Made by a program: the position numbers and the translations under genes. Below the pieces are notes generated by a model. The model did no database searches, was not told where the DNA came from, and worked only from the letters and a program-made list of their open reading frames with translations. From Diphasiastrum complanatum (Eukaryota; Streptophyta; Lycopodiopsida; Lycopodiales; Lycopodiaceae), in contig MU832666.1 of NCBI GenBank assembly GCA_029204225.1, positions 1 to 64,000 of the forward strand: a DNA stretch of 64,000 nucleotides. The letters are read 5' to 3'. Numbering within the stretch: position 1 is the first letter of the stretch; every line of letters begins with the position of its first letter. Positions 10,053 to 22,767 of this stretch are shown piece after piece.

Positions 10053-13000
10053 ATGGATTCTCAATCAAAGTCCGGTTTAATGGTAGACAAGCTTGATGGA
10101 TCGAACTACCATCTATGGAAATTCAAGACGAAGGTAGTGCTAGTGGCCAAAGAACTTTGGAAAATAATTGCAGGTGTCGAACTAATTCTCAGTGTCAATG
10201 AGCAAGCCGTTTCTAAATGGAAGCTCAGGGATGGTAAGGCTTTCGCCTTAATCACCCTTAACATATCAAACACACAAATTGGCCACATCAGACAAGCCCA
10301 ATCTTCGAAAGAAGCTGGGGATATTCTGAGCACACTCTACGAAGTGAGTGACGTCACTTCGAAACTGCATCTGAGGAAGAAATTTCTCTCTGAGAATGTC
10401 AGAAAAAGCCGAGGGGTTTTGGATGTGATACACAACAGAGTTCGTGTAAAGATCAAATGTATAGAACTTTTCAGAATCACATTAATCAATATAGGACTCT
10501 GCTTGAGCAGATGGTAGCAATAGGTTCAGTAATCGAAGATTCAGATTGTCTAGCCTACTGTCCTCAAATGAAAACTTGGTGATGGTCATTTTGATCCATT
10601 CATAAACTTTCTTTGTCTAGAGTCATAACCATGCTACTGCAGGAGGAGATTCAAAGGAATGGTGCATTCTCGTCCTCCATCGAAGACTCACAAACTCTTT
10701 ACTCCAAAAGAGACTCGAAGAAGCAACAGAAGAAGAAGAAGGTGGTCGAACAATTCGACCCAAATCAAAAGCAGTTGGAGAAACCAAGCCCGAATCAAAA
10801 TCAACAACCTGCTCAAAACAAGAAGAAGATGTTCTGTAAATACTACAAAAGGACGAATCACGAGATCCAGGACTGCCAAATACTCAAGTTCAACAACAAC
10901 AAGTTGGACCAAGAAGTCAATGCAATAGCCGAAACAGCACAGAACCTCGAAGATGATGATGAGCAAAACGCATTCATGGTGAACCATCACCATGTCAACC
11001 GATAGGAGGAATCGCTCCTCGATTCCGGAGCGACACAGCACATGACAAGCCGTCAAGAATGGTTCCACGACAATTCAGCTTACAGTACTAAGAGATTCGT
11101 TCACCTTGGAGACAACAGCTCGCACATGATTGAAGGTGAAGGTACTGTCAAGCTGAATTTTCAGAATGGACAATCCAAACTCATTCCAAAAGTAGTGTGT
11201 TCCAAATCTGGCAACTAATTTGTTGTCTGTCAACAGAATTACTGATTTAGGACATAGGGTAGAGTTTGGATCAGGTTCTTGTAGAATTCTTGATAAAGAG
11301 AAGAGAGTCCTTGCACTTGAAAAAGGTAAGCATATCTATATCAGCTTACTCATTGTTATTCTGCGACTGATCGTGCTTTAAGCAGCTCAGTTAATAAAGA
11401 ATTGATTTGGCATTATAGACTTGGGCACTTAAATCATGTATTTATTGTTAATATGTGTAAACATTCTTTAGTTCTTGATTTTGACTATCGAACTATCAAC
11501 CCTCTAGTCTGCCAGAGTCATAGGAAAGCAAACTAGAAGGCCTTTTAAGTCGAATCAAGAACATGTATCTAGAAATCTATTGGACATAATTCATTCATAT
11601 ATATGTGGACCGATGCAAACACATCATTACTTGGTGCTAAATTCTTTAGTACATTTATTGACGATTATTCGAGAAGAGTTGTTTATTTTATGAAGCAAAT
11701 TCCTTCAAAATTTATAAAGAGCATGCTGAGTTGTAGACAAGAAGAAAGATCAAAGCTCTCAGAACCGACAATGGCGGTGAATATATATCAAATGCATTCA
11801 AGGAGTATTGTTCGACAAATGGTATCGAACATCAATATGCTACTTTCTATTCTCCTCAGTTCAATGGACTTGCAGAGAGAAAGAACGAGACTTTAGTCAA
11901 ATCTGCCAAATGCATGATCACTCATGCGTGATCATGCATTGTTGCCTGAATCCTTTTGGCAACATGTTGTTTCGACGGCTGCTTATGCGCAAAATCGATC
12001 TATTACTAAAGGTTTATTGAGAAGCAAAACTCCTTATGAAGTTTGGACGAGAGCCATATGAAGTTTGGACTGGAGCCAAACCTTCATTAGAGCATTTAAG
12101 AGTTTTCGGTTGCACTACCTATGCTCATGTCCCTAAATCAAAAAGGACATCTATATGATCCAGCCAGAAGGTTATGTACTCAATGGCAAAGAGGATCATG
12201 TCCGCAACCCGAAGGGGTTGTATGGCCTGAAACAATCTTCAAGAGCCTGGTTTCATCGAATCAACTCGCTCCTTATCGAACAAGGATTCGAACCAAGCTT
12301 TGTAGACAGTAATGTTTATTTCAAGGCCATTCGGCAATCCTTTATCATCATCACACTATATGTCGATGATACACTGCTATTCAACAACAATATCGAACTG
12401 ATAAAGGATACCAAGAAGATGTTGTCTCAAAAATTCGAGATGACAAATCTCGGAGAAGCTCATTATTGACTCGGGATCCAAATACTCTAGTTGACTCAGC
12501 AGAGGTATACCTTTAACATGTTTTCTAAATTCGACTTCATGAATTGCAAGCTTGTACACTTTCCTATGGATGCAGGCCTAAAGCTATCCAAGGAGCAATG
12601 CCCTCACACCAAAGAGGAGAAGAACGAAATGAAAGGGTATCCATTTCAATTGATTATTGGATCCCTGATATATGCAATAATCTCTACTAGGCTCGATCTT
12701 GCATATGTTGTCAGCTCTTTGAGCCAATTTATGGCCAATCCTGGAATGATCCACTGGAAGGCTCTACTTAGAGTCATCCGATATGTTCGAGCTACGATGG
12801 ACCTCAACATTTGCTATGGAGAGATTGATCCATCCGATATCCACACATTGCATGGATATACAGATGCAGATTGGGTAGGTGATGTCGACACTAGAAAATC
12901 CACTTTTGGATTCGTCTTCCTGCTCAACGGTGGTCTGATATCTTGGAACAGCCGAAAGCAGACCTCCATTGCAATGTCTTCGACAGAATATGAGTACATT

Positions 13001-13172
13001 GCAGCTTCACATGCTACCAAAGAGGTAGTCTGTTTGAGAAATTTATTATCTGACATTGGTCTCAGACAAAGTGCTCCGACAATTATTCAATGTGATAATC
13101 AAAGTGCCATTGCATTATCGATTAATCCTAGACTTCATTCTAGGAGCAAGCACATTGAAATCAAACATCACT
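10053..13172 (+). pseudogene. Copia gag-pol pseudogene, internally deleted
   Basis: Gag begins MDSQSKSGLMVDKLDGSNYH. A zinc knuckle follows (CKYYKRTNHEIQDC, about 10830-10880), then protease (DSGATQHMTSRQEWF near 11025), GAG-pre-integrase, and integrase with FIDDYSRRVVYFMK. The integrase frame ends in FGCTTYAHVPKSKR and at about 12147 passes straight into the second half of reverse transcriptase (MIQPEGYVLNGKEDHVRNPK, then LYVDDTLLF), so roughly 900 bp of pol are missing. RNase H follows (SSTEYEYIAASHATKE, HSRSKHIEIKHHYI) and stops abruptly near 13172. No LTR or PBS flanks it. Stops and frameshifts are frequent, so it cannot encode active enzymes. It belongs to the same family as the copies at 17.5, 47.4 and 57.6 kb. 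Confidence 0.9.
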
Positions 13173-13290
13173 ACATCAGCCCACTCCGCTTGAGCATCGG
13201 TCTGTCAGTGCTCTCGTAAACCTCCAATATGCTGAGTGCCAACAAAAACCCTCTATCGCCGTTAGTCCTCTCTCAAGACTCTCATGCGTC

Positions 13291-13293
<3 letters not shown>

Positions 13294-13357
<64 letters not shown>
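13294..13357. repeat. (GA)n microsatellite at the LINE 3' end
   Basis: Sixty-four bases of alternating GA on the plus strand, which is (TC)n on the LINE strand. It follows directly after the AATAAAGCTT of the LINE 3' untranslated region. Its position matches a microsatellite tail in place of poly(A). Confidence 0.95.
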
Positions 13358-13359
<2 letters not shown>

Positions 13360-16090
13360 CTTTATTAATGTCTGCCAAAAGGCATATAAGACTAATGAAG
13401 TACATGTCAAGTATGTGCTAACCATGGGAGCGTATAAAAACGTCTCCAAAACTGCAAAAGAAAACATCTAGTACAAACTAAAAATAGACACGCATGCAAG
13501 AATATGTGTGCATAATAGTCCTATGTATCCATGTCAAGATGTCACAACTGTGCTGAAGCTGCTGCTGTTGTGCTGATGCTATAGAAAGATGTAATGCGAG
13601 CTGCAGCACTAGAAGGCACTGGAGCCTGCTGGCGTCGTCTATGAGCACGAGCACGAGCACGAGCATGTGTAATAGTGCGTCTGTGTGTGGAATCTCTGGT
13701 GATCCTGGTGATAACGTGATGGTGGGAAGTACACTGTGTCTGATCTCTATGGGCATGTAAGCGGCTATCATCCTCATCGTCGTCATAATCCTCAACCTCA
13801 TGCACTAAATCATGTGATCTCCGCCTAGTAAAGAAGGAAGTGATCAATGGCTGTGAGGTAAAATGCTGGGATGTCCCGGATAGATCTCTCTGTAATATGA
13901 ACATCTCACGTACCATCAGAGCGACACATCGTGGGTCCTCATGGGCTATGAGAGAGCGTAGAGTGGTAGGCATGTCTCGGAACAAGCAGTAATATCGCCC
14001 TCTGATCTCATAGTATACAAGGCATCTAAAGATAAAATGCTCCTCAGACTCCACCTCACCTAGAGAGCATAACTCGCAAATCCGCTCCTCTCTAGGAACT
14101 CGAGAAGTGTTGAAGACCATGACCTTGGTCTTCCCAATGTTCACCCCTAGGCCCCATCTGGTGCAAAACTCTTGTAAGCAATCCAACTGTCGCTGTAGAC
14201 CCTCTCTGGTAAGTGAGACCAATACCACATCATCGGCATAAAGGAGGATAGCAATCAAGATGTCCCCAATCTTGCAACCAGCCCCACCGCACTATGTAAT
14301 GACTCCAACTCATCAATATACAAGCCAAAGAGGACTAGTGAGAGGGAGCAACTCTGCTTCACCCCAATAGTGCTCCAAATGTGATCGGATAGGCCACTGC
14401 TATGCCGGAAACATCCCATGACACGCTCATAAAGTGCCATCACAGCAAGAATGATGTCGGTGGAGAAGCCGAGGTCTTGGAGTCTTTGAATGAGTAGTGA
14501 GCGAGGAACAGAATCAAAGGCCTTCCTGAAATCCACAAAACAACACCCTCTCTCTCTTGTGCTTAGCCTCCTCAATCAAGGCTCATAGTGTGCAGACGTG
14601 ATCTATGATAGAGTGACGGGCTCAAAAACCCGCCTGACCCATAGCATGTAGTCTCCTAGTCTCCGCCTCTGAGCTCACAATAGACTAAAGTATAGTACCA
14701 TATAGCTTTGCCAGGACATGCCCAATCATAATGGTGGGGTAGTTATTCGGAATCATGGGGTCACCATTCTTATGGATGGGGTGGATAATGGTAGTGCACC
14801 AGGACGATGGGAAACCAGAAACAACTGCGAAGTTAAGAAGGGTGGCTATGGTGGGAGCGAGTAAGTCAGAGGCATGGGAAAGGAGTTCATACTCAAGGTC
14901 TTCAATATCTCTGGCCTTGTGAGACTTCATTTTCTTAATGGCTGCAAGTACCATGTCAGATGTGAAGAAAGAGAACCTAGATGGTCGTGGAGATATAGAG
15001 ATAGGTGAGTCGGTCGGGACGGTATACAAGCTAGTAGCATAAGCAGTCCAAATGCGGAGGTCCTCCAAGAGAGGTGGCGGAGAGCGAGGAATGAACTTAC
15101 GCCAAAAAGCACCCGAGGAGCTGAAAAAAAGGTCAATAAGACGTTTCCCTTCAGAATCATCATAGGAACGCTTCTTACGGCGGAGAACACGATGGTAGGA
15201 GCGTCGGGAAGATCAAAGTAGATGTGGGGCATGGATACGTGAGTAGGTTACTGACTGATGAAGAGAACGGCACTCGGTATCGTACCATGGGGGGTGCAGT
15301 GGTCAAGGTGTGTGAGTTGAGTCTTCTTGGGATGGAGTTTTGAGGAAGATTAGTGATGCAGCTGAGTGGAGTGAGGTGGTGAGAAAAGTGGCCTGGATGT
15401 CGACTAGACTGTCATGAGGAAAGGAGTGCAAAAATGAAGCCAAGTGAAGATGGAGGAGTGGGTAGAAGGTGGCCGATATCGAAGGAGAGAAATGAGTGAT
15501 CAGAAAGGGTGGTGGGGGAAACATGGAAGTCAGAGACTATGGATATAAAGGATGGTGACCCCATGAGATAGTCAACGACACTATGTCCTCCACTGTGAGA
15601 GTGACATGTATAACTGTCTGAATGTGGCCAGCAGGGTAAGCCATTATAAATGGCTAGCTCATGTGCCTCTCCAAACTGCAGTAAGTACTCACCATATGGA
15701 GAGGTAGGTCCCGAACTGTCCGCGGAAGTCCTGGTAACTCCAAGCATATCACTGTCAAGGGCACGAACACGCAATTGATCCGTGGTGTCGAAGAACTCTG
15801 TCAATCTCGATGATGTCCGGGCATTAAAATCCCCTGTGAGGAGAATATGCCCACGCTCTGAGAATCTGATAATATTTGGTGAGAGGTCCTGATATGGAGA
15901 TCCAATACCCTCAGCAAAAGACGAAGACTCTGGTGGAAAGTAACATGCTGCAATAAAAACATCTCTATCCAAACCGATATCATGACCCACGATGCGAGTC
16001 CATATATGTCCATTGAGTTCCCAACTCCCACAAGAAAGGCATTCAAAGAGTCATAGGTTGTGGAAGAAGTCTCTTGACCTTCCATAAGCC
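13358..16090 (-). pseudogene. LINE ORF2, endonuclease C-part and reverse transcriptase
   Basis: The minus strand encodes the later part of an apurinic-like endonuclease: DRDVFIAACYFPPESS, then HILLTGDFNART with its catalytic Asp/Asn, and LSDHSFLSFDIGH. After a linker comes RT: IKKMKSHKARDIEDLEYELL, then FVDFRKAFDSVPRSLLIQRL (motif A), GVKQSCSLSLVLFGLYIDEL (motif B) and LLYADDVVLV (catalytic YADD). The C-terminal finger CELCSLGEVESEEHFIFRC follows. ORF2 nicks target DNA and primes cDNA synthesis from the element RNA. Several frameshifts divide it. The missing N-terminal part of the endonuclease lies at 21.3-21.6 kb, beyond a Copia insertion. Its 3' end carries AATAAAGCTT and a (TC)n tail. Confidence 0.9.
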
Positions 16091-16590
16091 TATGAAGATT
16101 CTTTAACTCCCCTAGGCCTCTCTCTTTCTCATTGGTTGTGCATGGAACTCCATAGTGTATTGGAGGGTGCCATTTTCCATCTATATGAGAGGAGGAGGGT
16201 GCCCATAGGGAGGGAGAGGGATCTCTTTTGTTTGTTATGCTTATGCTCTAGTGTGGCTACTAGTGTATAGAGTGTTTTCTTGTGTGTAGTATGTTTAGGG
16301 TTTGGATCTTGCTTATGGTATGGGACATAAGTAGGGTTTGGACCTTGAGTATGCTTAGGTTTGTGGTGGTATGCTTGTGATTAGTTATTGGTTAGCAAGG
16401 GGGTGCTAGATTAGCCAAGTTGCAAGATTGCATGTGCTGGCTAGCTATGGTTGGATGATGAATACTTGAGGCCACTTGTTATCTACCTTTGTGACTAAGA
16501 TTTGGGACAGAGGTGGAGGAGAGATCCATGGAGGCTTGAAGAAATGACTCTGCAAAGTGTAGGACAGTCCTAAATCAGTTTTTAAGGCAT
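16091..16590. other. Spacer between LINE and Copia LTR
   Basis: Five hundred bases between the interrupted LINE and the first recognisable LTR base. It contains short reiterations of a motif like tagggtttgga (about 16295-16345), but no coding signature. It may belong to the Copia flank or to a further insertion. Confidence 0.3.
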
Positions 16591-17336
16591 TGTCACGTTT
16601 TTCACAAAAATCCCGATACTGTCGTCTTTTGCGACAGTGTCGCCTATGGCTGTTTTAGTTCATTTTTGCAAAAGTGACAGTTTGGTTCATTTATGCAGAC
16701 AGAATGTTTACGACCAATTTCACCGCTTATCAGCAATCAATGACAAGGAACCGGATGGATGCCAATAGATACCAGCCAACTGGCAATCACAATTGACGAT
16801 CTAATTTCTTAGTATAAATAGCCGATCATATTTATACAGTTTTAATGTAAGCAGTTTAATATCAGCAAGTATTGCAAGTTACCTCTCTATCAAGCTTTTA
16901 AGCTTGAACTCTCTTGAGCATTCTAGCTCAGTTTTAGAGTTGCTATTGCGCTATTGCTTATCAACATAGCTGCTTATTATCAGACTTATCCCCAGTTACT
17001 CAGAGACGGCTTAGAGTGCGCGGTTTCTATCTACTAATGTTTTGTGCTCATTAGCATTTGATTTTTTGTTTTTCTGAATCAATACTATCTTTTATTGCAT
17101 TCAGTATATGTTAGAATGCATGGATCTCTGTATTTTCTTTGTAACTAATAAAATTGTCTGAGAATTCAATACTTCATGTTTGGCTATGTAATCACTTAGT
17201 ATCTAGTGATTTCAAAGTCAGTTGCTAAAGATTGAACGTGATCCCAATCACTATTGCTTTGTTCAATTTTTTATTGGCGTAGTCATGCACTGGAAGTAGG
17301 GAGTTTCCGCTACGATTATCTAACCTATTTCTGACA
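16591..17336 (+). repeat. Copia 5' LTR
   Basis: It begins TGTCACG and ends TTCTGACA, so the ends form a TGTCA/TGACA inverted repeat. A tRNA-iMet-type primer binding site follows immediately. A TATA box candidate (AGTATAAATAGCC) lies at about 16811-16823. The length of 746 bp is close to that of the related LTR at 57986-58735. No matching 3' LTR is present, because the element's 3' part is lost at 21305. The left border is inferred from the inverted repeat. Confidence 0.65.
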
Positions 17337-17348
17337 TGGTATCAAAGC
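17337..17348 (+). promoter_or_regulatory. Primer binding site
   Basis: TGGTATCAAAGC directly follows the LTR. It is complementary to the 3' end of initiator methionine tRNA apart from one A replacing G in the canonical TGGTATCAGAGC. It is the start point for minus-strand DNA synthesis. Confidence 0.85.
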
Positions 17349-17548
17349 TATTTCACTACTTCTTTATCTGATTCCTTCATGATATCAGAGAGAAAGAGAA
17401 AGCTCTAATACTTGATATCTTTCGCAATATCAGATTGATATCAAACTCTTCAGATCTTTCCAATCTTTCAGTGTTAGAGAATTGGTTTCCTAATGTTGGG
17501 ATTACTACATCTTAGCGTCATTGACACAATCGACAGACTAAGTTCCAG

Positions 17549-20500
17549 ATGGATTCTCAAAGTAAAGTCGGTCTTATCACAAACAAGCTGAATGGATCCA
17601 ATTATCATTTGTGAAAATTTAAGATGAAGACCTTGCTAATTGCCAGCGAATTATGGGATGTTGTTACAGGTACAGAAGTAAAACCTGAAGACGATGACTC
17701 AAAGTGGAAATTGAAGGACGGTAAAGCTTTCATGCTTATTATCCTCAATATATCAGATACATAGATTGGACACATAGTTGAAGCTAGAACGTCAAGAGAC
17801 GTTTAGGACATCCCGAACTCACTATATGACTTGAGGGATGTAACTACCAAGTTACATCTACGAAGGAAATTCTTCACATTTAAGATGTCTGTTGGTGATT
17901 CTCTTCAGAATCACATTAGCCAGTTTAAGAATCTCTTGCAATAGATGGCCATTGTCGGATTAGTCATAGATGATCAAGACGCAATTATGACATTGCTTTC
18001 AAGCTTGTCCTCTACATATGAGAACTGGATGATGATCATATCGACACAAAAGACTTAACTCTTACTAGAGTTATCACTATGTTGCTACAAGAAGATAATA
18101 GAAGAAGTCAAGACACTTCGTCGACTTCCTTCGACTCTATATGTCAACAAAGACTCTAAGCGACAAAAGCAAAAAAGCTCCAAGAAGGCTGCAACGAATC
18201 AGAAGCTGACTCAAATTCAAGAACAATCATCGAATCTATAGTCGAAGAAGAAGATGTTTTATAGGTATTGCAAGTGCAATAATCATAAGATCAAGGATTG
18301 TCGAATTCTCCAAGCGAAGAACGCAGCCAAGCAACCTAATCAACAAGCAAACACAGTTTCATCATCTCCCCAGGTCGAAGTGGACGAAGGCGCATTCATG
18401 GTCAAAGATCAAAGCGCATTTTTGGATGATTCATGGTTTCTGGATTCTGGAGCAACTCAACATATGACCAATCAATGTGAGATCTTCGACTCCTACACAC
18501 CTTAAATTTGTTCATCTTGGTGACAATAGTACTCACACTATTGAAGGTGAAGGTACTGTAAGATTGCAATTCCAGCATCAATTCAAATTACTATCAAAAG
18601 TCTTATATATTTCTAAACTGTCTACAAATCTATTATTAGTAAGTAGAATTACAGATTTAGGTCATAAGGTAAAATTCAAATCTGATTTATGCAAAATTAT
18701 TGATAGGAGTAATAAGATCCTTGCACTCGACAAGAGGCAGAGTTACTTGTATAGATTGACACATTGTTATTCTGAGTCTAGTCAAGTCTTGAAAACATCT
18801 GTTTTAGTCAATAAAGCATTACTATGGCATCATTGCTTAGGACATGTGAATCATGCATCTATTTTGAACATGTCTAGAAAATCCATGGTTCTTGATCTTG
18901 ACTATCCTTCTGGTAAGATCGATCTCCCTGTCTATCATAGCTGCATTTTTGGAAAGCAGACTAGGATTCCTTTTAGATCAAACCATAGGCATGCGGCAAA
19001 AGGTCTACTAGATGTTGTTCACACAGATATATGTGGACCGATGCAAACTCCTTCATTGTTAGATGCAAAGTATTATATTACCTTTATTGACAAGTTTTCA
19101 AGAAGGACAATTGTTTATTTGAAACAAACTTTACAATTTGGACATCTAGTGATGATTTTCTAACATGACTTATTTTGTCAAGTACAAACTATTGAAAAAC
19201 AAAATTTTCTTAGAAGGGAATGTCATGCCTGAGACAAGAGATGAGGCACAAAAGATGTTGTCTAACATCGGGATGGACTACAAGCAATATCATGCATGTT
19301 CAGAAGATTGTATTTTATATCGAGGAAGTTACGAATCACTCAAGAAATGTCCCATTTGTGATACTCCTTGATATGGAGATGATTTGCCCTTAAGGGGCAA
19401 CCATTCCGTGCAAAGTTTTACGACATTTTCCAATAATTCCACGATTGCAACGTTTATTTCGTTGTAAATCTCTTGCACAACTTATGGACTAGCATGCACA
19501 CCACACCTCTACAGATGGGATGATGAGGGTACCTTCAAATTCACCTGCATGGAAACACGTTAACAAAGCAATATGCTAAGAATCAGACTGGTCAGAAAAA
19601 TCAAGGCCCTACGGTCTGATTAAGGGGGAGAGTACTGATCAAATGAAACGGCGGACTACTTACCATCATGTGGTGTGCACCATCAGTTCACAGCCAACTA
19701 CACTCCACAACAGAATGGGGTAGTTGAGCGAAAGAATCGAATACTGTTGGAAGTTGCATGATCCATGACTATCAATGCTCAACTACCCAAGAATTTTTAG
19801 GCTGAAGCATTTTCTACAGCCTGCTATCTGCAAAATTATTCTAGCATGAAGGCAGTCGACTCCAAGACATAGTTTGAAGCCTATTACGGCTACAAACCAA
19901 GTCTGAAACACTTATGTGTATTTGGATGTCTCTGCTATGCTAAAATCTCGTCTGATTTGAGGAAGAAACTAGACCCAGTAAGCTATAAATATATTTTTAT
20001 CGGCTATTCAATGTCACACAAGGCTTATCTCATGTATGATATTGAGACAGGTCAGATTTCAGTCAATCGTGACGTTGTCTTCCTTGAAGACAAATTCTAC
20101 ATCACGATTTTAGGGTTGTAGCCAGTGTAGGAGTCTATCACAACAATTCAATTCTCCATCAATAGACATTGGCCTATGAATGTTCAAATGCAGGAATTTG
20201 TCCCAACAACTCCACTCACCATCGATGGGCTCAACCACAAACTGAAGCTGTCCCTGTCATCTACCTAGGAGAAACATCCACTCAAGCACCTGCAGTTTGA
20301 AGGTCTGCAAGACAACGACAACAACTTGATTGTTTTGTCCCTCAGCCATTCATCAGTCATGATGAACCTACCATCGTTGTAGAAGTACTGTCCACATCAG
20401 ATGCAGATGAATGGAAAGCTGTTATGGACGCTGAGTACAATTCCTTGATGAAGAACAAGACCTGGAGTCTTGTCAATCCTCCTGTAGGTATAAAGCCTAT

Positions 20501-21305
20501 TGACTCCAAATGGATCTTCAAGTTTAAGCTTAAGCCAGATGGATCTATATCCAAATGAAAAGCTTGACTAGTGGTTTAAGGATTTGAGCAAGTTTATGGA
20601 ATAGATTACACTAACACTTTCAGTCCAGTGGTAAAGCATCAATCTATTCGCACCTTGATGGCTATACTGTTGCAGAGGATATGGACATTCACCATATGGA
20701 CGTCCATACATCGTTCCTTCACAGATACATACAAGAAGACATATTCATTTATCAACTAGAAGGTTACGTCCTACTAGGTCAAGAGCATTTGGTATGTAAA
20801 TTGCACAAGGCACTATATGGCCTCAAGCAAGCTCCCCGGGCCTGGTATGAAAGAATCAACCACTTCTTGTTGTAGCATAATTTCACTTCTTGCTCCACAA
20901 ACTCTAATGTGTATCTCAAACAAAAGGGGTCAAGCTATGTTATAATAGCATTATACGTTGATGATTCCTTAATTATCAGCAATTCAAATCAATTATTACA
21001 AGAAAACAAATTTCTGCTTTCATCAAAATTTGAGATGACTAATTTAGGCCCAGTTCATTACCTACTTGGTATGGAGATCATTAGAGATCGTGCAAGCAGA
21101 AGGATTGCTATAAGACAAGAGTCCTATCTAGCCAATGTACTTCGCAGATATGGCATGGAGGACTGCAAACCGATTGACACACCTATGAATCCAAGATCCA
21201 AGCTATCTAGAGACATGTGTCCCAAAACTCAAGCAGATCAACAAGAAATGTGTAGGTATCCTTATAAATCTCTCATGGGATCTATAATGTATTCTATGAT
21301 CTGCA
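17549..21305 (+). pseudogene. Copia gag-pol pseudogene, 3' truncated
   Basis: Order of parts: Gag from MDSQSKVGLITNKLNGSNYH, with stops; zinc knuckle CKCNNHKIKDC (18.27 kb); protease FLDSGATQHMTNQC (18.45 kb); GAG-pre-integrase LLWHHCLGHVNHASILNMSR; and integrase FIDKFSRRTIVYLKQT, ending at 19163. A 400-bp CACTA segment intervenes. Integrase then resumes as YLPSCGVHHQFTANYTPQQN with in-frame stops. RT follows (DEWKAVMDAEYNSLMKNKTW, LHKALYGLKQAPRAWYERIN, IIALYVDDSLIIS). The frame stops being Copia at YKSLMGSIMYSMICT (21305), where antisense LINE sequence begins. RNase H and the 3' LTR are absent. Stop codons make it inactive. It is the best-preserved member of the family copied at 10, 47 and 57 kb. 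Confidence 0.9.
19165..19565 (+). pseudogene. CACTA (En/Spm) TNP2-type transposase fragment
   Basis: The frame encodes FLEGNVMPETRDEAQKMLSN, then IGMDYKQYHACSEDCILYRG and KKCPICDTP. After a frame change it continues KVLRHFPIIPRLQRLFRCKS and LAQLMD. This is the conserved start of the plant CACTA transposase (TNP2, Transposase_21 family), with its paired cysteines and the FPIIPRLQRLF block. The protein normally cuts and pastes CACTA DNA transposons. Here only about 130 codons remain, sitting inside the integrase of a Copia element whose coding sequence resumes right after it. No CACTA terminal repeats are visible. It is therefore an internal piece acquired by insertion or recombination. Confidence 0.8.
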
Positions 21306-22767
21306 CGTCATGCCCGATGAAGTCCATACTCGAGTGGAGAGACTCTCTGTACAAGCAGTCGACCCCACCTGAACCTCGACCACTGGCAGATCTAGTCTCT
21401 CGTCGAAATATTGAGTCCCATCTATATCCAAGAAAAGAAGGAAGTCCGCGCGCCGAGCTCTTGTGTGTCTCCATGAAGAATAATATATCTCTGCCTATAA
21501 TAAAATCAACAAGGTCCCCTGTAGTAGAAGATGAATGTATGCTAGCACAATTCCACACTCCAATCCGAAGGTGGTGTGGATGGAGCCCCGGGGTGCTCCC
21601 AACCCCGGGCACCCCAGATCCTTAACTATGGGAACCATCACGAGCGCTATCCAAATGGCGCACTCGTCCATCTCCGTATATAATTCGTATGCCTGACTCC
21701 CTAGCTTCCTGAAAGGCCTTATGCCTCTCCTCCACCTGGATATAGGTGAGATCATCATCCATGTATATAGTGGTACCCCGTAGTTTGGCTCTACATCGTA
21801 AGGCCTCTCTACGACTGGTTAGGGATGTGGAGAAACCTCATGGCTTCGGCCATGGCATCCTGTGTATCTGGTATCCCACGAACTCTGATGTTATGGGCTT
21901 TTTGATCCCGTGACCGCTCTTCCGAGATGGTGGCTGAGATGACTGAAGAAATGGGGGCACTAGGCTTGGTGCCTTTCTTCAATACTGCTGGCCATGAGAG
22001 AGTTTCTTCTTTGTGCTGTTCAATCTTATTTTCGAGCTCCCGTATCATGGTGGTAGTAGATTCCGAGGCAGCAACCTGTTTAGTACTAATCACTTGTTCC
22101 AATGTGGCAACTTTGGACTGCAACACGTTCTTTTCTTTGAGTAGAGAGACCATTATCCCCTTCAGCTGTGAGAGCCGGATCGGAGGAGCTGTAGCTTGTT
22201 GGGAGATGGGAATAGGAAGGAGGCCGTTAGGAATGGCCAGATCAATCGGATTCGAAGGCCTTGGAGGTAGTATCGAGGGGTTGGGATGAGGCAGTAACTG
22301 AGGTGGCAGCTGAGGTGGCATCAGCATCATAGGCAGCTGATGTGGCAGCAGCATCAGAGGCAGCTGAGGTGGCAGCAGCTGAAGTGGCAGCATCTGAGGT
22401 GGCCACTGAGGTAGCAATAGCGAGGGGGGCAGGTCAGCAGCAGCAGCAGCTGAGCAGACAGCTAAGGTAGCGAAGGGGGGGGGGGGGGGGTAGGTCAACG
22501 GTCTCAGCAAGGGCTGAGGTAGCAGCATCAGCGAGAGCAGCAGGAAAGGGGGGAGGTGAATCAGCAAGAGCAGCGAGGGGGTGGGCAGCAGCGAGGGGGT
22601 CAGCATCGAGGGGAGGTGACAAGCCAGCAGCGAGGGGGGGGGAGTGAGGTGTCAGCGAGGGGGGGTGAGGAGACAGCGAGAGGGGGTGAGATGGCAGTGG
22701 AGTGAGGTGATATGGAACGAGGGGGGGTGGGCATTTTCTTCCGAGGAGGCATGGTGGCAGCAGTAGT

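Noticed and set aside
13229-13471. Poly-(Glu-Arg) and poly-(Leu-Ser) frames
   Set aside because: They translate the (GA)n tail of the LINE.
20909-21625. A 238-codon open frame that seems to encode one protein
   Set aside because: Its first part is Copia RT and its remainder is antisense LINE sequence after the junction at about 21305, so it is an accidental fusion frame.
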